DNA of 64,000 bases, taken from the NCBI GenBank assembly GCA_016707005.1, contig JADJIQ010000004.1, positions 248,001 to 312,000 on the forward strand. Reading direction: 5' to 3'. A program made the translations under genes and the position numbers. Position 1 is the first letter of the stretch. Each line of letters starts with the position of its first letter. This document shows, piece after piece, positions 15,094-24,899 of the stretch. The notes beneath the pieces were generated by a model, which ran no database searches, was not told the DNA's origin, and saw nothing but the letters and a program-made list of their open reading frames with translations. The stretch comes from Ignavibacteria bacterium (GTDB lineage: Bacteria; Bacteroidota; Ignavibacteria; Kapaibacteriales; Kapaibacteriaceae).

Positions 15094-15942
15094 TTAGGCA
15101 AGCCATGCCGGCGTCTCGTCCAATGCCCTTGTACACGCACGCCACATGAGACGGTAGGCTTCAGCTGCATCAGCAGCCTCTGAAACGATCGTAGAATCAC
15201 CCAGAACTCTTATCCCGTGTTCCGTCGATGCCTTGTCGCATTGTTCACGTCGATAGGTGTCAACCTCGATCCTTGTGGCACCTACGTTATATATCGCAGC
15301 GCGGATGTTCTCTGCAGCGACACGAGCAGCAGCATCTGCGATCAAGGAACGTGTACGTGCTGGTGTAGCACAGATCGCAGCGGTTGGACCTAACGTGCGC
15401 TTGGTAGACACGAACGCTACGTTTGCGTCCCAGGTTCGCACTTCAGCCTCCAGATCGCTGTTGCCCACCACGAGTCCCACGGGTACTCCGAACGTTCCCA
15501 GAACGGCAGCATTCATCTGCACTTCACCCACCGGAATACCGTTGAGTCGCCATTCTCTGACCAGGCTTCCGATATACGTGTGAGCCAAAAGTCCGGAAGG
15601 TGTTCCTGCCTTGCTGTGATACCCCACCATAAAGGCCAGGTCAAACGACCCATCTACCCCTTCAAGTTGACAAAGGGGCTTGTTGATCGGTTTTGCGGAG
15701 CCGATAACGAGCTCTGCCGACTCATGCAGTTCCTGAAGAATGATATTCCGCATCGGTCCATGTCCGTCTCCAACAACGAACGTAGCGTTCGGAACCACGC
15801 GAAGCACGCCATCAATGGCCGCATTCACATCTCCCGTGAGCAGTCGTTGTGCCGCTGCATAGCCCCTTCCATCGGGCATGAGTTGGTCGTGATGGACCAC
15901 CCCGGTGGCCCCTTCCATGTCAGCAGCGATAAAGATCTTCAT
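15094..15942 (-). CDS. M55 family D-aminopeptidase (DppA-like)
   Basis: 282 residues. Begins with MKIFIAADMEGATGV, the signature of DppA-type zinc D-aminopeptidases; metal ligands appear to be D8, E10, H61 (GDGHGPM), H109 (GYHSKAG) and the glutamate of GIPVGE at 140. The family forms decameric rings and releases N-terminal D-residues from small peptides, such as peptidoglycan-derived ones. Its ATG overlaps the mtaB stop (ATGA), so it is translated from the mtaB message. No peptide transporter lies nearby. Confidence 0.9.
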   Translation of the reverse strand: MKIFIAADMEGATGVVHHDQLMPDGRGYAAAQRLLTGDVNAAIDGVLRVVPNATFVVGDGHGPMRNIILQELHESAELVIGSAKPINKPLCQLEGVDGSFDLAFMVGYHSKAGTPSGLLAHTYIGSLVREWRLNGIPVGEVQMNAAVLGTFGVPVGLVVGNSDLEAEVRTWDANVAFVSTKRTLGPTAAICATPARTRSLIADAAARVAAENIRAAIYNVGATRIEVDTYRREQCDKASTEHGIRVLGDSTIVSEAADAAEAYRLMWRACTRALDETPAWLA

Positions 15943-17291
15943 GAATGTTCCGATTGATTGAGGACATGGAGAATTGGCGGCGCATTGAGGTCGAGTGTCT
16001 CAAGCGGGACTACGCGAACGGCATCATTTTCTACGCGTTGCAATTGAACGCGATACGGTCTCTTGATCAAGGTCGACGGCGCTTCGAGTTTGACGCAGAC
16101 ATGATTCTCCGTCCAGCCATCCCACATTCCAGTTGCAGGGTCGAACCCTTCCGGGATCATCACACGAGTGCTGCCACACTGTTCAGTATGGAATCGCGCG
16201 GTGCGCTCGTTGGACATCGCTCGAAGTCTTTGCGTGCGTGCTCTGCGAAGGGAAACATCAATGTGACCGGGCATGGAACTGGCAGGAGTATTCTCACGCT
16301 CAGAATACGTGAACACATGCAAATACGTGAATGGCAGGCCCTGAAGGAAGGTCACCGTCTCTTCAAACAGTTCATCTGTTTCGCCCGGGAATCCTACGAT
16401 CACGTCTATCCCCAGAGCCGCATGTGGCATCGTCGAGGCAACGTGTGCTGCCATCTCCCGGTACTTTGTTGGGTTGTATCTCCGGCGCATGCTCCGTAGC
16501 ACATCCGCCGAACCACTTTGCAGCGGAACATGGAGATGCGGGACAAACGTCTTTGATGCAGCTATCAGATCGATGATCTCTGTCGAGAGTGTATTTGGCT
16601 CGATCGACGATATGCGAACTCGATACGGTGGCTCATAGTCATCGATCATTTTCAACACATCAATGAACCGTTCGTCGTTCTCACCGCGGTATTCGCCAAG
16701 ATTGATCCCGGAGAGAACAACCTCGTGGTAGCCTTCGCGAGCGATGGACTCAAGCTCTTGACGGATTGCTGAAAGCGACATAGCTCTAGCTGGACCTCTT
16801 GCGAGTGGAATTGTGCAGAATGTACACGAATAGTCACAGCCATCCTGGATCTTGAAGAACGATCGTGTACGAGAATCACCGCGACCGGTTCTCGACCCGG
16901 TGAACACCGTTGCGGTTGATATCTCGTCAACATAGATCCGTGGCGAAGCGCTCGATACGATCTCGTCCAACTTCTCACCGATGTTGAACTTCTGCGTCAT
17001 ACCAACAACGGCCTTCACTCCGTCGATGCTGGCGATCTCCTCCGGCTGTAACTGAGCATAGCACCCGGTGATCACAACAGATGCATTGGGAGAGGTGCGA
17101 AGCCCCCTTCGAATGATCTTACGGCATTCGGTATCAGCATTCTCCGTAACCGAACAGGTATTGACTAACAGTACGTCCGCTTCTTCAGAGAACGGCACTA
17201 CCACGTGACCCCGTTGAACGAGCTCATCTCGTACCGTGGCCGTTTCGCTGTAATTCAGTTTGCAGCCAAGTGTATGTAGTGCGATCCGCAT
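15939..17291 (-). CDS. mtaB: tRNA t6A37 methylthiotransferase MtaB
   Basis: 450 residues. Radical-SAM enzyme that methylthiolates t6A37 in tRNA. The N-terminal UPF0004 domain has RIALHTLGCKLNYSET and further cysteines in NTCSVT and TGCYAQ for the second iron-sulfur cluster; the radical-SAM motif CDYSCTFC follows, and a TRAM-like domain closes the protein. LGCKLN rather than LGCSKN separates MtaB from RimO (42961-44238). The start is set at 17291, four bases after TACATTTG; the frame continues upstream but has no family similarity. Confidence 0.93.
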   Translation of the reverse strand: MRIALHTLGCKLNYSETATVRDELVQRGHVVVPFSEEADVLLVNTCSVTENADTECRKIIRRGLRTSPNASVVITGCYAQLQPEEIASIDGVKAVVGMTQKFNIGEKLDEIVSSASPRIYVDEISTATVFTGSRTGRGDSRTRSFFKIQDGCDYSCTFCTIPLARGPARAMSLSAIRQELESIAREGYHEVVLSGINLGEYRGENDERFIDVLKMIDDYEPPYRVRISSIEPNTLSTEIIDLIAASKTFVPHLHVPLQSGSADVLRSMRRRYNPTKYREMAAHVASTMPHAALGIDVIVGFPGETDELFEETVTFLQGLPFTYLHVFTYSERENTPASSMPGHIDVSLRRARTQRLRAMSNERTARFHTEQCGSTRVMIPEGFDPATGMWDGWTENHVCVKLEAPSTLIKRPYRVQLQRVENDAVRVVPLETLDLNAPPILHVLNQSEHS

Positions 17292-17295
17292 CTGA

Positions 17296-17303
17296 CAAAT
17301 GTA
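17296..17303 (-). promoter_or_regulatory. Promoter box TACATTTG four bases before mtaB ATG
   Basis: Exact TAnnTTTG box on the minus strand with the same octamer and the same spacing as at truA, again implying a leaderless transcript. Confidence 0.55.
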
Positions 17304-17340
17304 CGGTATCGAGTTTGCGAACCATATCGTAACATGCAAG

Positions 17341-17739
17341 ATGAAGACTGGTATCGAACATGGAGTTGGCGTCGTTGAGGTTACGGTCACACCGGAAATG
17401 ACGGCCAAACTCGATGACAGGCTGATCCACCCTGTCTACTCAACATTCTGGCTTGCCTACCATGCTGAGGTAGCGGCCCGACGAGCCATAGAACCCTACT
17501 TTGAAGATGGCGAAAACGCCGTCGGCAGCTCGATCAGTATTGAGCACAAAGCAATGGCGGGTATCGGAGCAGAGGTGCGGATCACTGCGCGTGTATCGAC
17601 CGTCAAGGGGCGCTATATACTCTGTACCATCGAGGCCTTAGCCACAAAAACGAATACCCTCCTGGCGGAGGGTACTCAAGGTCAAGTTTGTATGTCTTCG
17701 GAAGCGCTCGCTGCTAAATGCGAACAGGCCGTTGTGTAG
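17341..17739 (+). CDS. Hotdog-fold thioesterase (FlK-like)
   Basis: 132 residues from ATG 17341. The sequence follows fluoroacetyl-CoA-thioesterase-like hotdog proteins: VYSTFWLAYHAEVAARRAIE (Ser/Thr and Glu of the active site), SSISIEHKAMAGIGAEVRI (catalytic His region) and TLLAEGTQGQVCMS. Members hydrolyse small acyl-CoAs; the substrate here is unknown. Divergent from mtaB and convergent with the VWA gene. Confidence 0.8.
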   Translation: MKTGIEHGVGVVEVTVTPEMTAKLDDRLIHPVYSTFWLAYHAEVAARRAIEPYFEDGENAVGSSISIEHKAMAGIGAEVRITARVSTVKGRYILCTIEALATKTNTLLAEGTQGQVCMSSEALAAKCEQAVV

Positions 17740-17757
17740 ATCTTGGCCGCTGATCGA

Positions 17758-19170
17758 TCAGAGCTTGGTGAAGACAAATGTAGTCTTCGTTGGCGAGGCC
17801 ACCCGCTGAAGCATAGGGTTGGAAGATGCTGCTTTGTTGGCGTAGCTCTGGATACGTGCAGGGTTGATACCGCGACGGATAAGGATATCACGGATCGAAC
17901 GAACTCGCTTCTGGGAGATCTCAATCTCTTCGTGCGAACCTGTGTTTGCTGCAGTTGCAGATACGATGTCTAGACCAACATCACTTCGCTGAACAAGTAC
18001 TGTGGCAACAGAATCCAGTAGCAACATGTCATTTGGCGCTACATCTCCGTTTTCAGGATCGAATGAGAGATCTACGTTCATAACGAGGGCGTCATCAGTC
18101 GAGTATTTTGATACTTCAACCTGATTTCGCGGAAGAAGGATCATCATTTCATTGGATCTGATCGACCCGGCGGAACTTCCGGCTGCTGAAAGAACACCAC
18201 CAGCCGATGACTCCAATTCCCGATCTGACTTCATATTAATCGTCAGAACGTAGGAATGACGCAAGGCGGAATAGATTCCCAAGAAGACCCGATCGAATTC
18301 ATATACGTCCGTCAAGCGAAAGTTTTTCCCACCGGTCTCCGTTGAAAGTCTACTGACAGGAGTATCGTTAGAGACACCATAGACGACAGTATGAATAATC
18401 GTTCCCGTACGCTTTGCGTATTCGAGCACTTCTTCACTGGTAGCAGAGGATGAATTGTCTTCTCCATCTGTGAAGATGATCAAGATTCTCTTCGTTGCTT
18501 GAGGCGCTGCATCTAATTGCACAAGTGCCTCAATAGCACCATCATAGATCGCTGTTCCATTACTACGAAGATTCAGTCCATTTACTTTAAACTCCGAAAG
18601 GTACTCTGACCTATCATTTGTGAGCTCTACTTCAGTATTAACCCGGCCCGTGAACTTGACAACCGATACAAAGTCATTTGAATTGAATGCCGCAAGAGCT
18701 TGTTGAATTGCTTTTTGCATCCTGATAGCACGTGGTATCGTCATTGACGGACTGTGATCCAGAGCGAATGCCACGGCAAAGGACTCGGCTTCGCTTTTTC
18801 GCTCTTCTCGAATCGAGATCTGATCCGGAATTGCAGACATTGTCAGGTTTGCGGTAACGAAGTCTTTCCACAATGTCCTGGCTTCTTCCTCTGAGTTGAG
18901 ATACGGTTGAGCATAGCCACCAATAGTGTTGCCCTTTTGATCTGTAAGTACGAGTTCGATCTCAGTTCTTTCAGCAAATACTTTGCGTTCAACGATCTGA
19001 TATCGAGCTTGTCCAGATGTGACGAGATCACGGACCGTAGTGATAGCTGCTACACTTGGAAGATTATTAGACATTACTGGCTCTAGGCCACCGGCTGCAG
19101 CCATTTGGAAGGATGTTGCCACGACGAGCATCATTGCAATGCTGATCACGAGCTTGTTGTTCCTGTCCAT
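17758..19170 (-). CDS. Exported VWA-domain protein with degenerate OmpA-like C-terminus
   Basis: 470 residues from ATG 19170, preceded by GAGGGGAG. Signal peptide at 1-25, then a short N-terminal domain and a von Willebrand A domain from about residue 130 to 310 with the metal site D138-x-S140-x-S142 (ALDHSPSM) and IIFTDGEDNSS. The last 90 residues (SHEEIEISQKRVRSIRDILI, RRGINPARIQSYA) resemble the peptidoglycan-binding OmpA domain, but the NxxLSxxRA signature is eroded. Likely a periplasmic protein that binds a partner through VWA. An 18-base hairpin lies in its leader. Confidence 0.8.
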   Translation of the reverse strand: MDRNNKLVISIAMMLVVATSFQMAAAGGLEPVMSNNLPSVAAITTVRDLVTSGQARYQIVERKVFAERTEIELVLTDQKGNTIGGYAQPYLNSEEEARTLWKDFVTANLTMSAIPDQISIREERKSEAESFAVAFALDHSPSMTIPRAIRMQKAIQQALAAFNSNDFVSVVKFTGRVNTEVELTNDRSEYLSEFKVNGLNLRSNGTAIYDGAIEALVQLDAAPQATKRILIIFTDGEDNSSSATSEEVLEYAKRTGTIIHTVVYGVSNDTPVSRLSTETGGKNFRLTDVYEFDRVFLGIYSALRHSYVLTINMKSDRELESSAGGVLSAAGSSAGSIRSNEMMILLPRNQVEVSKYSTDDALVMNVDLSFDPENGDVAPNDMLLLDSVATVLVQRSDVGLDIVSATAANTGSHEEIEISQKRVRSIRDILIRRGINPARIQSYANKAASSNPMLQRVASPTKTTFVFTKL

Positions 19171-19199
19171 GGGGGCTCCCCTCTGATTGGTGGTAATGC

Positions 19200-19217
19200 G
19201 TACGTGAGAACACGTAC
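19200..19217. promoter_or_regulatory. Short hairpin GTACGTG-AGAA-CACGTAC in the VWA gene leader
   Basis: Perfect seven-base arms with a four-base loop, 30 bases upstream of the start at 19170. Farther upstream on the minus strand, TTGACA (19259-19264) and TAAGTT (19236-19241) are separated by 17 bases, a possible sigma-70-like promoter that would place this hairpin in the 5' untranslated region. Confidence 0.3.
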
Positions 19218-19369
19218 ACACGGTCTACAGAGGCGAACTTATGCGTAACTCTACCTAATGTCAAGCTTTTTCTTACGTAGTACTACCTACCGACCTTGAT
19301 ATTCTACTTTATCGTTCACCTTAACCTGTTGATTCAACTGACTTTGCGGTATTTGTCTGTGAAATGAAA

Positions 19370-19999
19370 TTATTTGAAAATGTGTCCTGTTTGTGCACAC
19401 CAGAACAGGAGATCAACTTCATCCATGTCGATCCCGATGACATCGCAGTAAGAAGCATAACGATCCTCCACCTCACGATACGCTCGTGGAGATCCCAATG
19501 ATGGGATCGACTCATATACACCGCATCGGACGAGGTTGGTCAGAAGGTGCCGGTCTATGATGGCAAGCCCCCTTACACCAATATTGCGAAGGAAGTGACT
19601 GGCTTCTTTGAGACCGAAACCATTCACAGTCTGAGCCAAGAGGTCCCTTCGTTCGCGAACGCCAAGGTCCGATCTCTCAATCACTGCGGCGATCTCAGGC
19701 CATGCTTTGCGAGCAATTGCCAACCGTGCATGTTTTACGTTGTGGAACCTGATGTAGCATGCGGGGTCGCGCAGAAGATGTAAGACGTTCTGCCCAACCG
19801 ATTGATAACTTACGGACTTAAGTGCGCGCACGACCATATCTGCGTGGAGTGCAGAGGATTGCGGCGTTAGCAGGCAAAAGCACAGTTCATAGAAACGATC
19901 TTCAGGTTTCACCGCCGCAAAGTCAGCCAGGCGCTGACGGATCTCTGTCCGCCGCTCAGTGTAAAGGTCTTGCAACTCCAGGGGAAGATGGAGCCCCAT
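19370..19999 (-). CDS. 8-oxoguanine DNA glycosylase/lyase, Ogg2 (archaeal) type
   Basis: 209 residues from ATG 19999. The helix-hairpin-helix and catalytic region is clear: NGFGLKEASHFLRNIG with the Schiff-base lysine, then IIDRHLL with the activating aspartate, and CFCLLTPQSSALHAD near the N-terminus. This fits the compact Ogg2 family, common in archaea and scattered in bacteria, which removes 8-oxoguanine and cuts the strand. It is the last gene of the eight-gene minus-strand chain from parA, two bases after the VWA membrane protein. Confidence 0.88.
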   Translation of the reverse strand: MGLHLPLELQDLYTERRTEIRQRLADFAAVKPEDRFYELCFCLLTPQSSALHADMVVRALKSVSYQSVGQNVLHLLRDPACYIRFHNVKHARLAIARKAWPEIAAVIERSDLGVRERRDLLAQTVNGFGLKEASHFLRNIGVRGLAIIDRHLLTNLVRCGVYESIPSLGSPRAYREVEDRYASYCDVIGIDMDEVDLLFWCAQTGHIFK

Positions 20000-20001
20000 T
20001 G

Positions 20002-22176
20002 CTAGACAAGTCCCCTGCGTTTGCGGATGAACCACTCCAATGAAAATCCAAGGATCCCGGCAAACATCAGCCAAGGAAGGTGGTACAGTGGTAATTCGCG
20101 TTCGTGAGTACGGGCCACTGGACGAAGTCTTGGGTCAGCTTTAACGGCAGCGATGAGCCTATCGATATCAGTTGGAGACGTTGCAAGGCTGCCTGTTCGG
20201 GCAGCAAGTGTCTGGAGCAATGAACTGTTTCTTGCAGAAGCTCCTGCCTCGATCCCTAGATCGCCTACAGTGAATCTGCCTTTGTCCGTCCCGATCTGTA
20301 CGCCCCTACTTACCGCCGTGCCTGTATACGAATAGTCACCTGGGGCAAGCGAGCCGATGTCGAAGGCGTATCGACCATTGCCCTGCCCGGTCAGGATCAC
20401 ATCACGGCGCCCGGAAGCCCCTTCAACAACGATCTTCACCTCAGCATCATCGATCGCGGCAAAGGTCTGGTCCTGGATCGAGGCGATGAAGCCGACACGT
20501 TCACCGGCTGCATAGAACGGATGAGTGCTCTTGATCCTGACTCGCCGTGCATCATCACGAACACTGAGCCACTTAAGGGAGTTACCCATGAAGGTCTGCA
20601 GGACATCGCTCACGGCTCCCCCACGAGACGTGGCCGGACCATCGCCAAGCAGCTTCCAACGATAGATCCCATATCCCAGCAGAGCAAGTGAGCGGATGTT
20701 TCCGTCTTCCCTCTTCATGAGAAGGGGCTCATCTAACGGAGCGTTGCCGACGCGAATGGTCGCCAGTGTTACGGCACCTGGCGCTGGTTCAACGAACGTC
20801 TCAGTTCGATAAATGGGTGGAAGATTGTTCCAAACGGCCATGTCCGCTTCTGTGCCGTTGAGTTTGATGATTGGATCAGAAGATGCGCCGCGTGTGACGT
20901 CGGGCGTCACCAAGAACTCCTGCGGTCTCGATCCACCAACTCGGAACGGAAGCACCTTTTCAAAGGAACCCAACTTCGTGTAGTCGGTTTGAAGTGATGG
21001 GATGAACATGAGCGACCGACCCTTAGCGCAGGCGGCTGCGATCCGTTCAACTACGTCGCGAGGCGAAGACTGGGTTGGGAACCCGATCATGACAACGGCT
21101 TCTACATCCTCAAGTGCATTGGCCGGGAGAGCCCCTTCATAGAACTCTGATCCCTGCTTTTGGATGTAGGTCTGGATGGTCACCGATGGATCGTGTGCAA
21201 GAGCCGCCTTGACAAACGTGACGTCCGGACTTGGAGCTCCTGCAACGATCAATACTCGGCGCTTGTCCTTGCGGACCGTTACAAAGTCTTGAACCACGTT
21301 GTTCTTTTCGGTGAACTCCCCCTGCACAGGAACGATACGTGCGCTGATCTTCCGAATTCCGTCAGTCTTTGGAGTCCATATGAACGTTATGGACTGTTTC
21401 CCGATCGATCGGCGCAGCGCGATACGTTCTCTGCCGATCTCAACAGCGTTGTCTTCGAAGATCACATCAACATCTCGGTCTTCCATGTTCGACTGAACGA
21501 TCTCAACGGTAATGGGAAGGGGCTCCCCTACCACGGCAATGCCATTGACGAGAATACTGGCCGCGTGTATATCACGAGGTGGCACGGTATCGCCGATCCC
21601 AACGGAATAGATGCCCATGCCGGAACGTTCGGCAACATGAACGGGTACGTCTTCAGCATTGTGATTACCGTCCGTCACAAGCACAATGGCACCGAACCGG
21701 TCATCCAACGATCTATTCGAGATGCTGTTGATCGCATGGGCGATATTCGTTCGAAAACCAGAGAAACGAATAGAGTCGACCGGCACTGTTCCTGCTTCAC
21801 GCAAGCTCTCGTCGAAGAAGAATACCTCTGTGCCCTCACCTAAGCCATCTTTAAGTTGATCCAGAGCCGAACGAGCCTGCTGTGCTCTGTCTCCTGCGAG
21901 ATCGTTGATCGCCATTGAGGACGAGACATCGAGAGCGATGGCTACACGTGGGGTACTCGTCTCACTGCGTACGAGACGCAATAAGGGTTCAAAGAGTACC
22001 AGCAAGAGACATGCAAGACCAAACGTACGCAAGGCAATGAGAAGCCCCTTTGACAGAGATGTCAATGGCGGATTTGTCCGGGCGTATGTGACAACGGCCA
22101 GGGTGGCTGCAACGAGGACCAGGAGGATATACACCCACCAAGGACCGGCTGCGAGATCGAATCGAATGTGCTCCAT
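20002..22176 (-). CDS. Membrane-anchored VWA-domain protein (BatA/glutamine-amidotransferase-like class)
   Basis: 724 residues. Two N-terminal membrane helices (about 15-31 and 44-65), a VWA domain with D83-x-S85-x-S87 and IVLVTDGNHNAED, beta-rich immunoglobulin-like segments, a Rossmann-like domain starting RRVLIVAGAPSPD near residue 308, and a C-terminal membrane helix (LPWLMFAGILGFSLEWFI) with a basic tail. This layout is that of a widespread family often paired with MoxR ATPases; here the MoxR gene is 40 kb away (62293). Function unknown. Confidence 0.8.
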   Translation of the reverse strand: MEHIRFDLAAGPWWVYILLVLVAATLAVVTYARTNPPLTSLSKGLLIALRTFGLACLLLVLFEPLLRLVRSETSTPRVAIALDVSSSMAINDLAGDRAQQARSALDQLKDGLGEGTEVFFFDESLREAGTVPVDSIRFSGFRTNIAHAINSISNRSLDDRFGAIVLVTDGNHNAEDVPVHVAERSGMGIYSVGIGDTVPPRDIHAASILVNGIAVVGEPLPITVEIVQSNMEDRDVDVIFEDNAVEIGRERIALRRSIGKQSITFIWTPKTDGIRKISARIVPVQGEFTEKNNVVQDFVTVRKDKRRVLIVAGAPSPDVTFVKAALAHDPSVTIQTYIQKQGSEFYEGALPANALEDVEAVVMIGFPTQSSPRDVVERIAAACAKGRSLMFIPSLQTDYTKLGSFEKVLPFRVGGSRPQEFLVTPDVTRGASSDPIIKLNGTEADMAVWNNLPPIYRTETFVEPAPGAVTLATIRVGNAPLDEPLLMKREDGNIRSLALLGYGIYRWKLLGDGPATSRGGAVSDVLQTFMGNSLKWLSVRDDARRVRIKSTHPFYAAGERVGFIASIQDQTFAAIDDAEVKIVVEGASGRRDVILTGQGNGRYAFDIGSLAPGDYSYTGTAVSRGVQIGTDKGRFTVGDLGIEAGASARNSSLLQTLAARTGSLATSPTDIDRLIAAVKADPRLRPVARTHERELPLYHLPWLMFAGILGFSLEWFIRKRRGLV

Positions 22177-22230
22177 GTTCCTATGCGTTTTCTACAGTTT
22201 CAATGATTGAGAATGAAACACCCCATTGTG

Positions 22231-22959
22231 TCATCGCGCTGAAGAAGGCAACAACAGCAAGGTACTTTGCGAGACAAGGATACTTGTGACGTAGAAGAAA
22301 GCGATCTCCTCCCACGGGAGCACGCCGAAGGCCTTGAGCCCGGTTATCTGTTTCTCATCAAAGAACCAGATGCCCCGTTTCACAGCCCATATGTCCGAAA
22401 GGACAAGTATGGTTCCGATGGAGACTGAAGCCAAAACGATGATCGATGTCCGTGGTCCGAGGATAGGCCACCCAAAAACCCATTGCATGATGATCACTGG
22501 TGCGAACCAGAACAGCAAATGCCACGCATACGTGACGGAGACTGTTACTCTTCTCCATCGACGTGCAACAAACCAGGCACCTACCCATGCGCATGACACG
22601 ATGCTCAGGGACACCAAGGTCTGTGTATCAAATCGTACGTCTTCATGTGAAGTACTGGGCATATAGGCTGCAAGAGCAGCCGTTAACGCGCCGACCTGAA
22701 TGGTTTGGATCACAAAGAAAAAAATCTCTTCGATCGGCAAGTGGCGCACACGGTACAAGACCCTGTCTGACGGAAAATCCCACACGCCTTGTGCTACAGC
22801 CCAATCATCCCAGGGGAAGGTGAATGCTACCACCACGAGGCAGAGTCCGGAGAGAACTACAAGTGCGCTGAATGGAGATGGCGAGGCGGCCCAGATCGTC
22901 ATAGATGCGATCGCGAGCGGAATTGTCCAACGCAGATGAAAACCACGGTACGTCATCAT
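22231..22959 (-). CDS. Two-domain lycopene cyclase (CrtYc-CrtYd type)
   Basis: 242 residues with about six to seven membrane helices. Two related halves are visible: FPWDDWAVAQGVWDF with LPIEEIFFFVIQT in the first, and LSDIWAVKRGIWFF with LPWEEIAFFYVTS in the second. This is the fused heterodimer-type lycopene beta-cyclase of myxobacteria, fungi and some Bacteroidota, which closes the end rings of lycopene. No other carotenoid gene is in the window. It overlaps the histidine kinase gene by four bases. Confidence 0.88.
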   Translation of the reverse strand: MMTYRGFHLRWTIPLAIASMTIWAASPSPFSALVVLSGLCLVVVAFTFPWDDWAVAQGVWDFPSDRVLYRVRHLPIEEIFFFVIQTIQVGALTAALAAYMPSTSHEDVRFDTQTLVSLSIVSCAWVGAWFVARRWRRVTVSVTYAWHLLFWFAPVIIMQWVFGWPILGPRTSIIVLASVSIGTILVLSDIWAVKRGIWFFDEKQITGLKAFGVLPWEEIAFFYVTSILVSQSTLLLLPSSAR

Positions 22960-24899
22960 GACGTGCGTTTCACATCGATCGATTGTTCCGAGCTTGTAGC
23001 AAGTGGAAGTTCAACGAAGAAGGTCGCACCTTGCCCTGCGATGCTCTCGCACCAAACTCTGCCACCAAGTGCTTCTGCTTCACGCTTAACGATCAAGAGT
23101 CCAAGACCGGTTGAATCCTCGCCTGATGTAGGACGTGCTGAGAGCTGGCCAAAGGGCGTGAACAGTCTGGAGAGATCTAGCGCCGTAAGACCGGGCCCTT
23201 GGTCTCGAACCGAGAGAAGGAGGCTCGTTGGCTGAGACGTATTCGGGATTCCGCGGGTCGACACTTCAATGCGAGACCCGATGTTGGAGAATTTTACAGC
23301 ATTGGAAATCAAATTGTCGAGTATGGAGACGATACTTCCCTCTGGTCCGGAAACATAGACCGGCCCGTCGATCAACGATGTCTCGAGAGTGATCTGCTTC
23401 TCTGCGACACGGTGTCTCCACATGCCAAGTACATGCCCCCAGATGGTGGCAACATCCACTCTACTTACTTCTTTCTGAGCCAATTCTCTTCCTCGTTCAA
23501 GGACCTGATTGATCAGGTCGAACATCCGCGTTGAGATATCAAACACTTCAGAACTGTATACACTTCTGTCGTGGTCGCTCACTCGTTGATCGGACTTCAA
23601 GAGGTTGGCGATCGATCGTATCGTTGTGAGCGGACTCTTGAGTTCATGAGCCATAAAGGCCAGATACTCTTCATTCTGACGTTGGAGTCGGGTTGATTCT
23701 TCGAGAGCGGCTGCCAGTTCTACGTTTCTCAAACGCTCTACTTCTGCATTTGTGCGAGCCTGCACGAGATCGAAATGCGCCCGCATTTGGACAAGGCGCT
23801 GTTCAGCCCTGCGTTTTGTAGTACGAGCCTGATCAGTGAGCAGCGTCTCCAGCGTGAGGATCGCCTCATTGGCTCTTCCAACCTCACGCAGGCAGGTAGC
23901 CTTTAGACGCAGGAGCTCACTGCGCATCTCTTCTGCTTGATGTTCATTGATCCATACCTCGATCGCTTCAATGAGCTCAAGTGCTTCGGGATATCGTTTC
24001 TCACAAACAAGGATGGAGGCCTCTACCTCCTTGAGAAACTCTATCCCTGGTAGATTCTGCTGAGCGTATGGATGTTCATTCGCTTCACGGAAGAGCTCGC
24101 GTGCCTTCGCAAAGTCCCCAAGTTGAAGCGTTACAACGATCAATCCGCGATACATCGTGAAGAAATCGGAAGGCTCAACGTACGTTCTTCGGAGTTCCTT
24201 TGACCTGTGGTAGTACTCAATGGCCTCTTGTCTATGCCCGCTTTCGCGCAAATGATGCGCTAGGTTCACAAAGGCCTTGCCTAATCCGATCAGATCTCCA
24301 AGCTTTTCATACAATTCAATGGCCCGACGTGAATACCGAATGGCCGTGTCATTATCATAAAGAACATTTCCATACATCCCTGCCAAGTTCGTCGATACCT
24401 TTGCCTCGGCTAGAACATCGCCAGTACGCTCTGAAATGTCTTGTACCCTCTCATACATTTGAATGGCGAGGATCTCATCATTCGAGCGGTGGTAAACGTT
24501 CCCCATGTTGAGGTAGACCTTGCCCAGATCCAACTCCGTACCATGATCAACTAGCAGCTGTTCTGCTACAGCATAATGGCCTAAGGCTCCTTCATAGTCT
24601 ACGGCAACAAAACGGAAGATCCCGATCTCGTTCTGAGACAGTCCTTCATATCTGCGCAATCCATTTAGTCTTGCCAGTGTCAGGGCCTGCCGGGCAAACT
24701 CTTCACCTTCATGTACTCGACCAACGAACAGACTTCCGCGAGCTACCAAGAGCAATGCACGTACTTGGTCAAGTGGAGTACTGTCTGCCGACGCAAGAAT
24801 TGGCGTAAGCAGTTCAATAGCAAGGGACGGATCCTTACGAACGAGGTCTTCTGCTTCTTTCAGCAGATCGACATTCGGTATTTGGATCGGCTGGGGCAT
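22956..24899 (-). CDS. Soluble histidine kinase with N-terminal TPR array
   Basis: 647 residues with no membrane segment. Residues 1 to about 370 are TPR repeats (LDLGKVYLNMGNVYHRSNDE, AIQMYERVQDISERTGD), then a coiled coil, the phosphoacceptor region FMAHELKSPLTTIRSIANLL (His near 417), and the ATPase boxes ILDNLISNAVKFSN, DQGPGL and GLGLLIVK. The TPR part suggests signal input by protein contact. No response regulator is adjacent; the only one in the window is at 52739-53446. Stop and start codons overlap both neighbours. Confidence 0.92.
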   Translation of the reverse strand: MPQPIQIPNVDLLKEAEDLVRKDPSLAIELLTPILASADSTPLDQVRALLLVARGSLFVGRVHEGEEFARQALTLARLNGLRRYEGLSQNEIGIFRFVAVDYEGALGHYAVAEQLLVDHGTELDLGKVYLNMGNVYHRSNDEILAIQMYERVQDISERTGDVLAEAKVSTNLAGMYGNVLYDNDTAIRYSRRAIELYEKLGDLIGLGKAFVNLAHHLRESGHRQEAIEYYHRSKELRRTYVEPSDFFTMYRGLIVVTLQLGDFAKARELFREANEHPYAQQNLPGIEFLKEVEASILVCEKRYPEALELIEAIEVWINEHQAEEMRSELLRLKATCLREVGRANEAILTLETLLTDQARTTKRRAEQRLVQMRAHFDLVQARTNAEVERLRNVELAAALEESTRLQRQNEEYLAFMAHELKSPLTTIRSIANLLKSDQRVSDHDRSVYSSEVFDISTRMFDLINQVLERGRELAQKEVSRVDVATIWGHVLGMWRHRVAEKQITLETSLIDGPVYVSGPEGSIVSILDNLISNAVKFSNIGSRIEVSTRGIPNTSQPTSLLLSVRDQGPGLTALDLSRLFTPFGQLSARPTSGEDSTGLGLLIVKREAEALGGRVWCESIAGQGATFFVELPLATSSEQSIDVKRTS

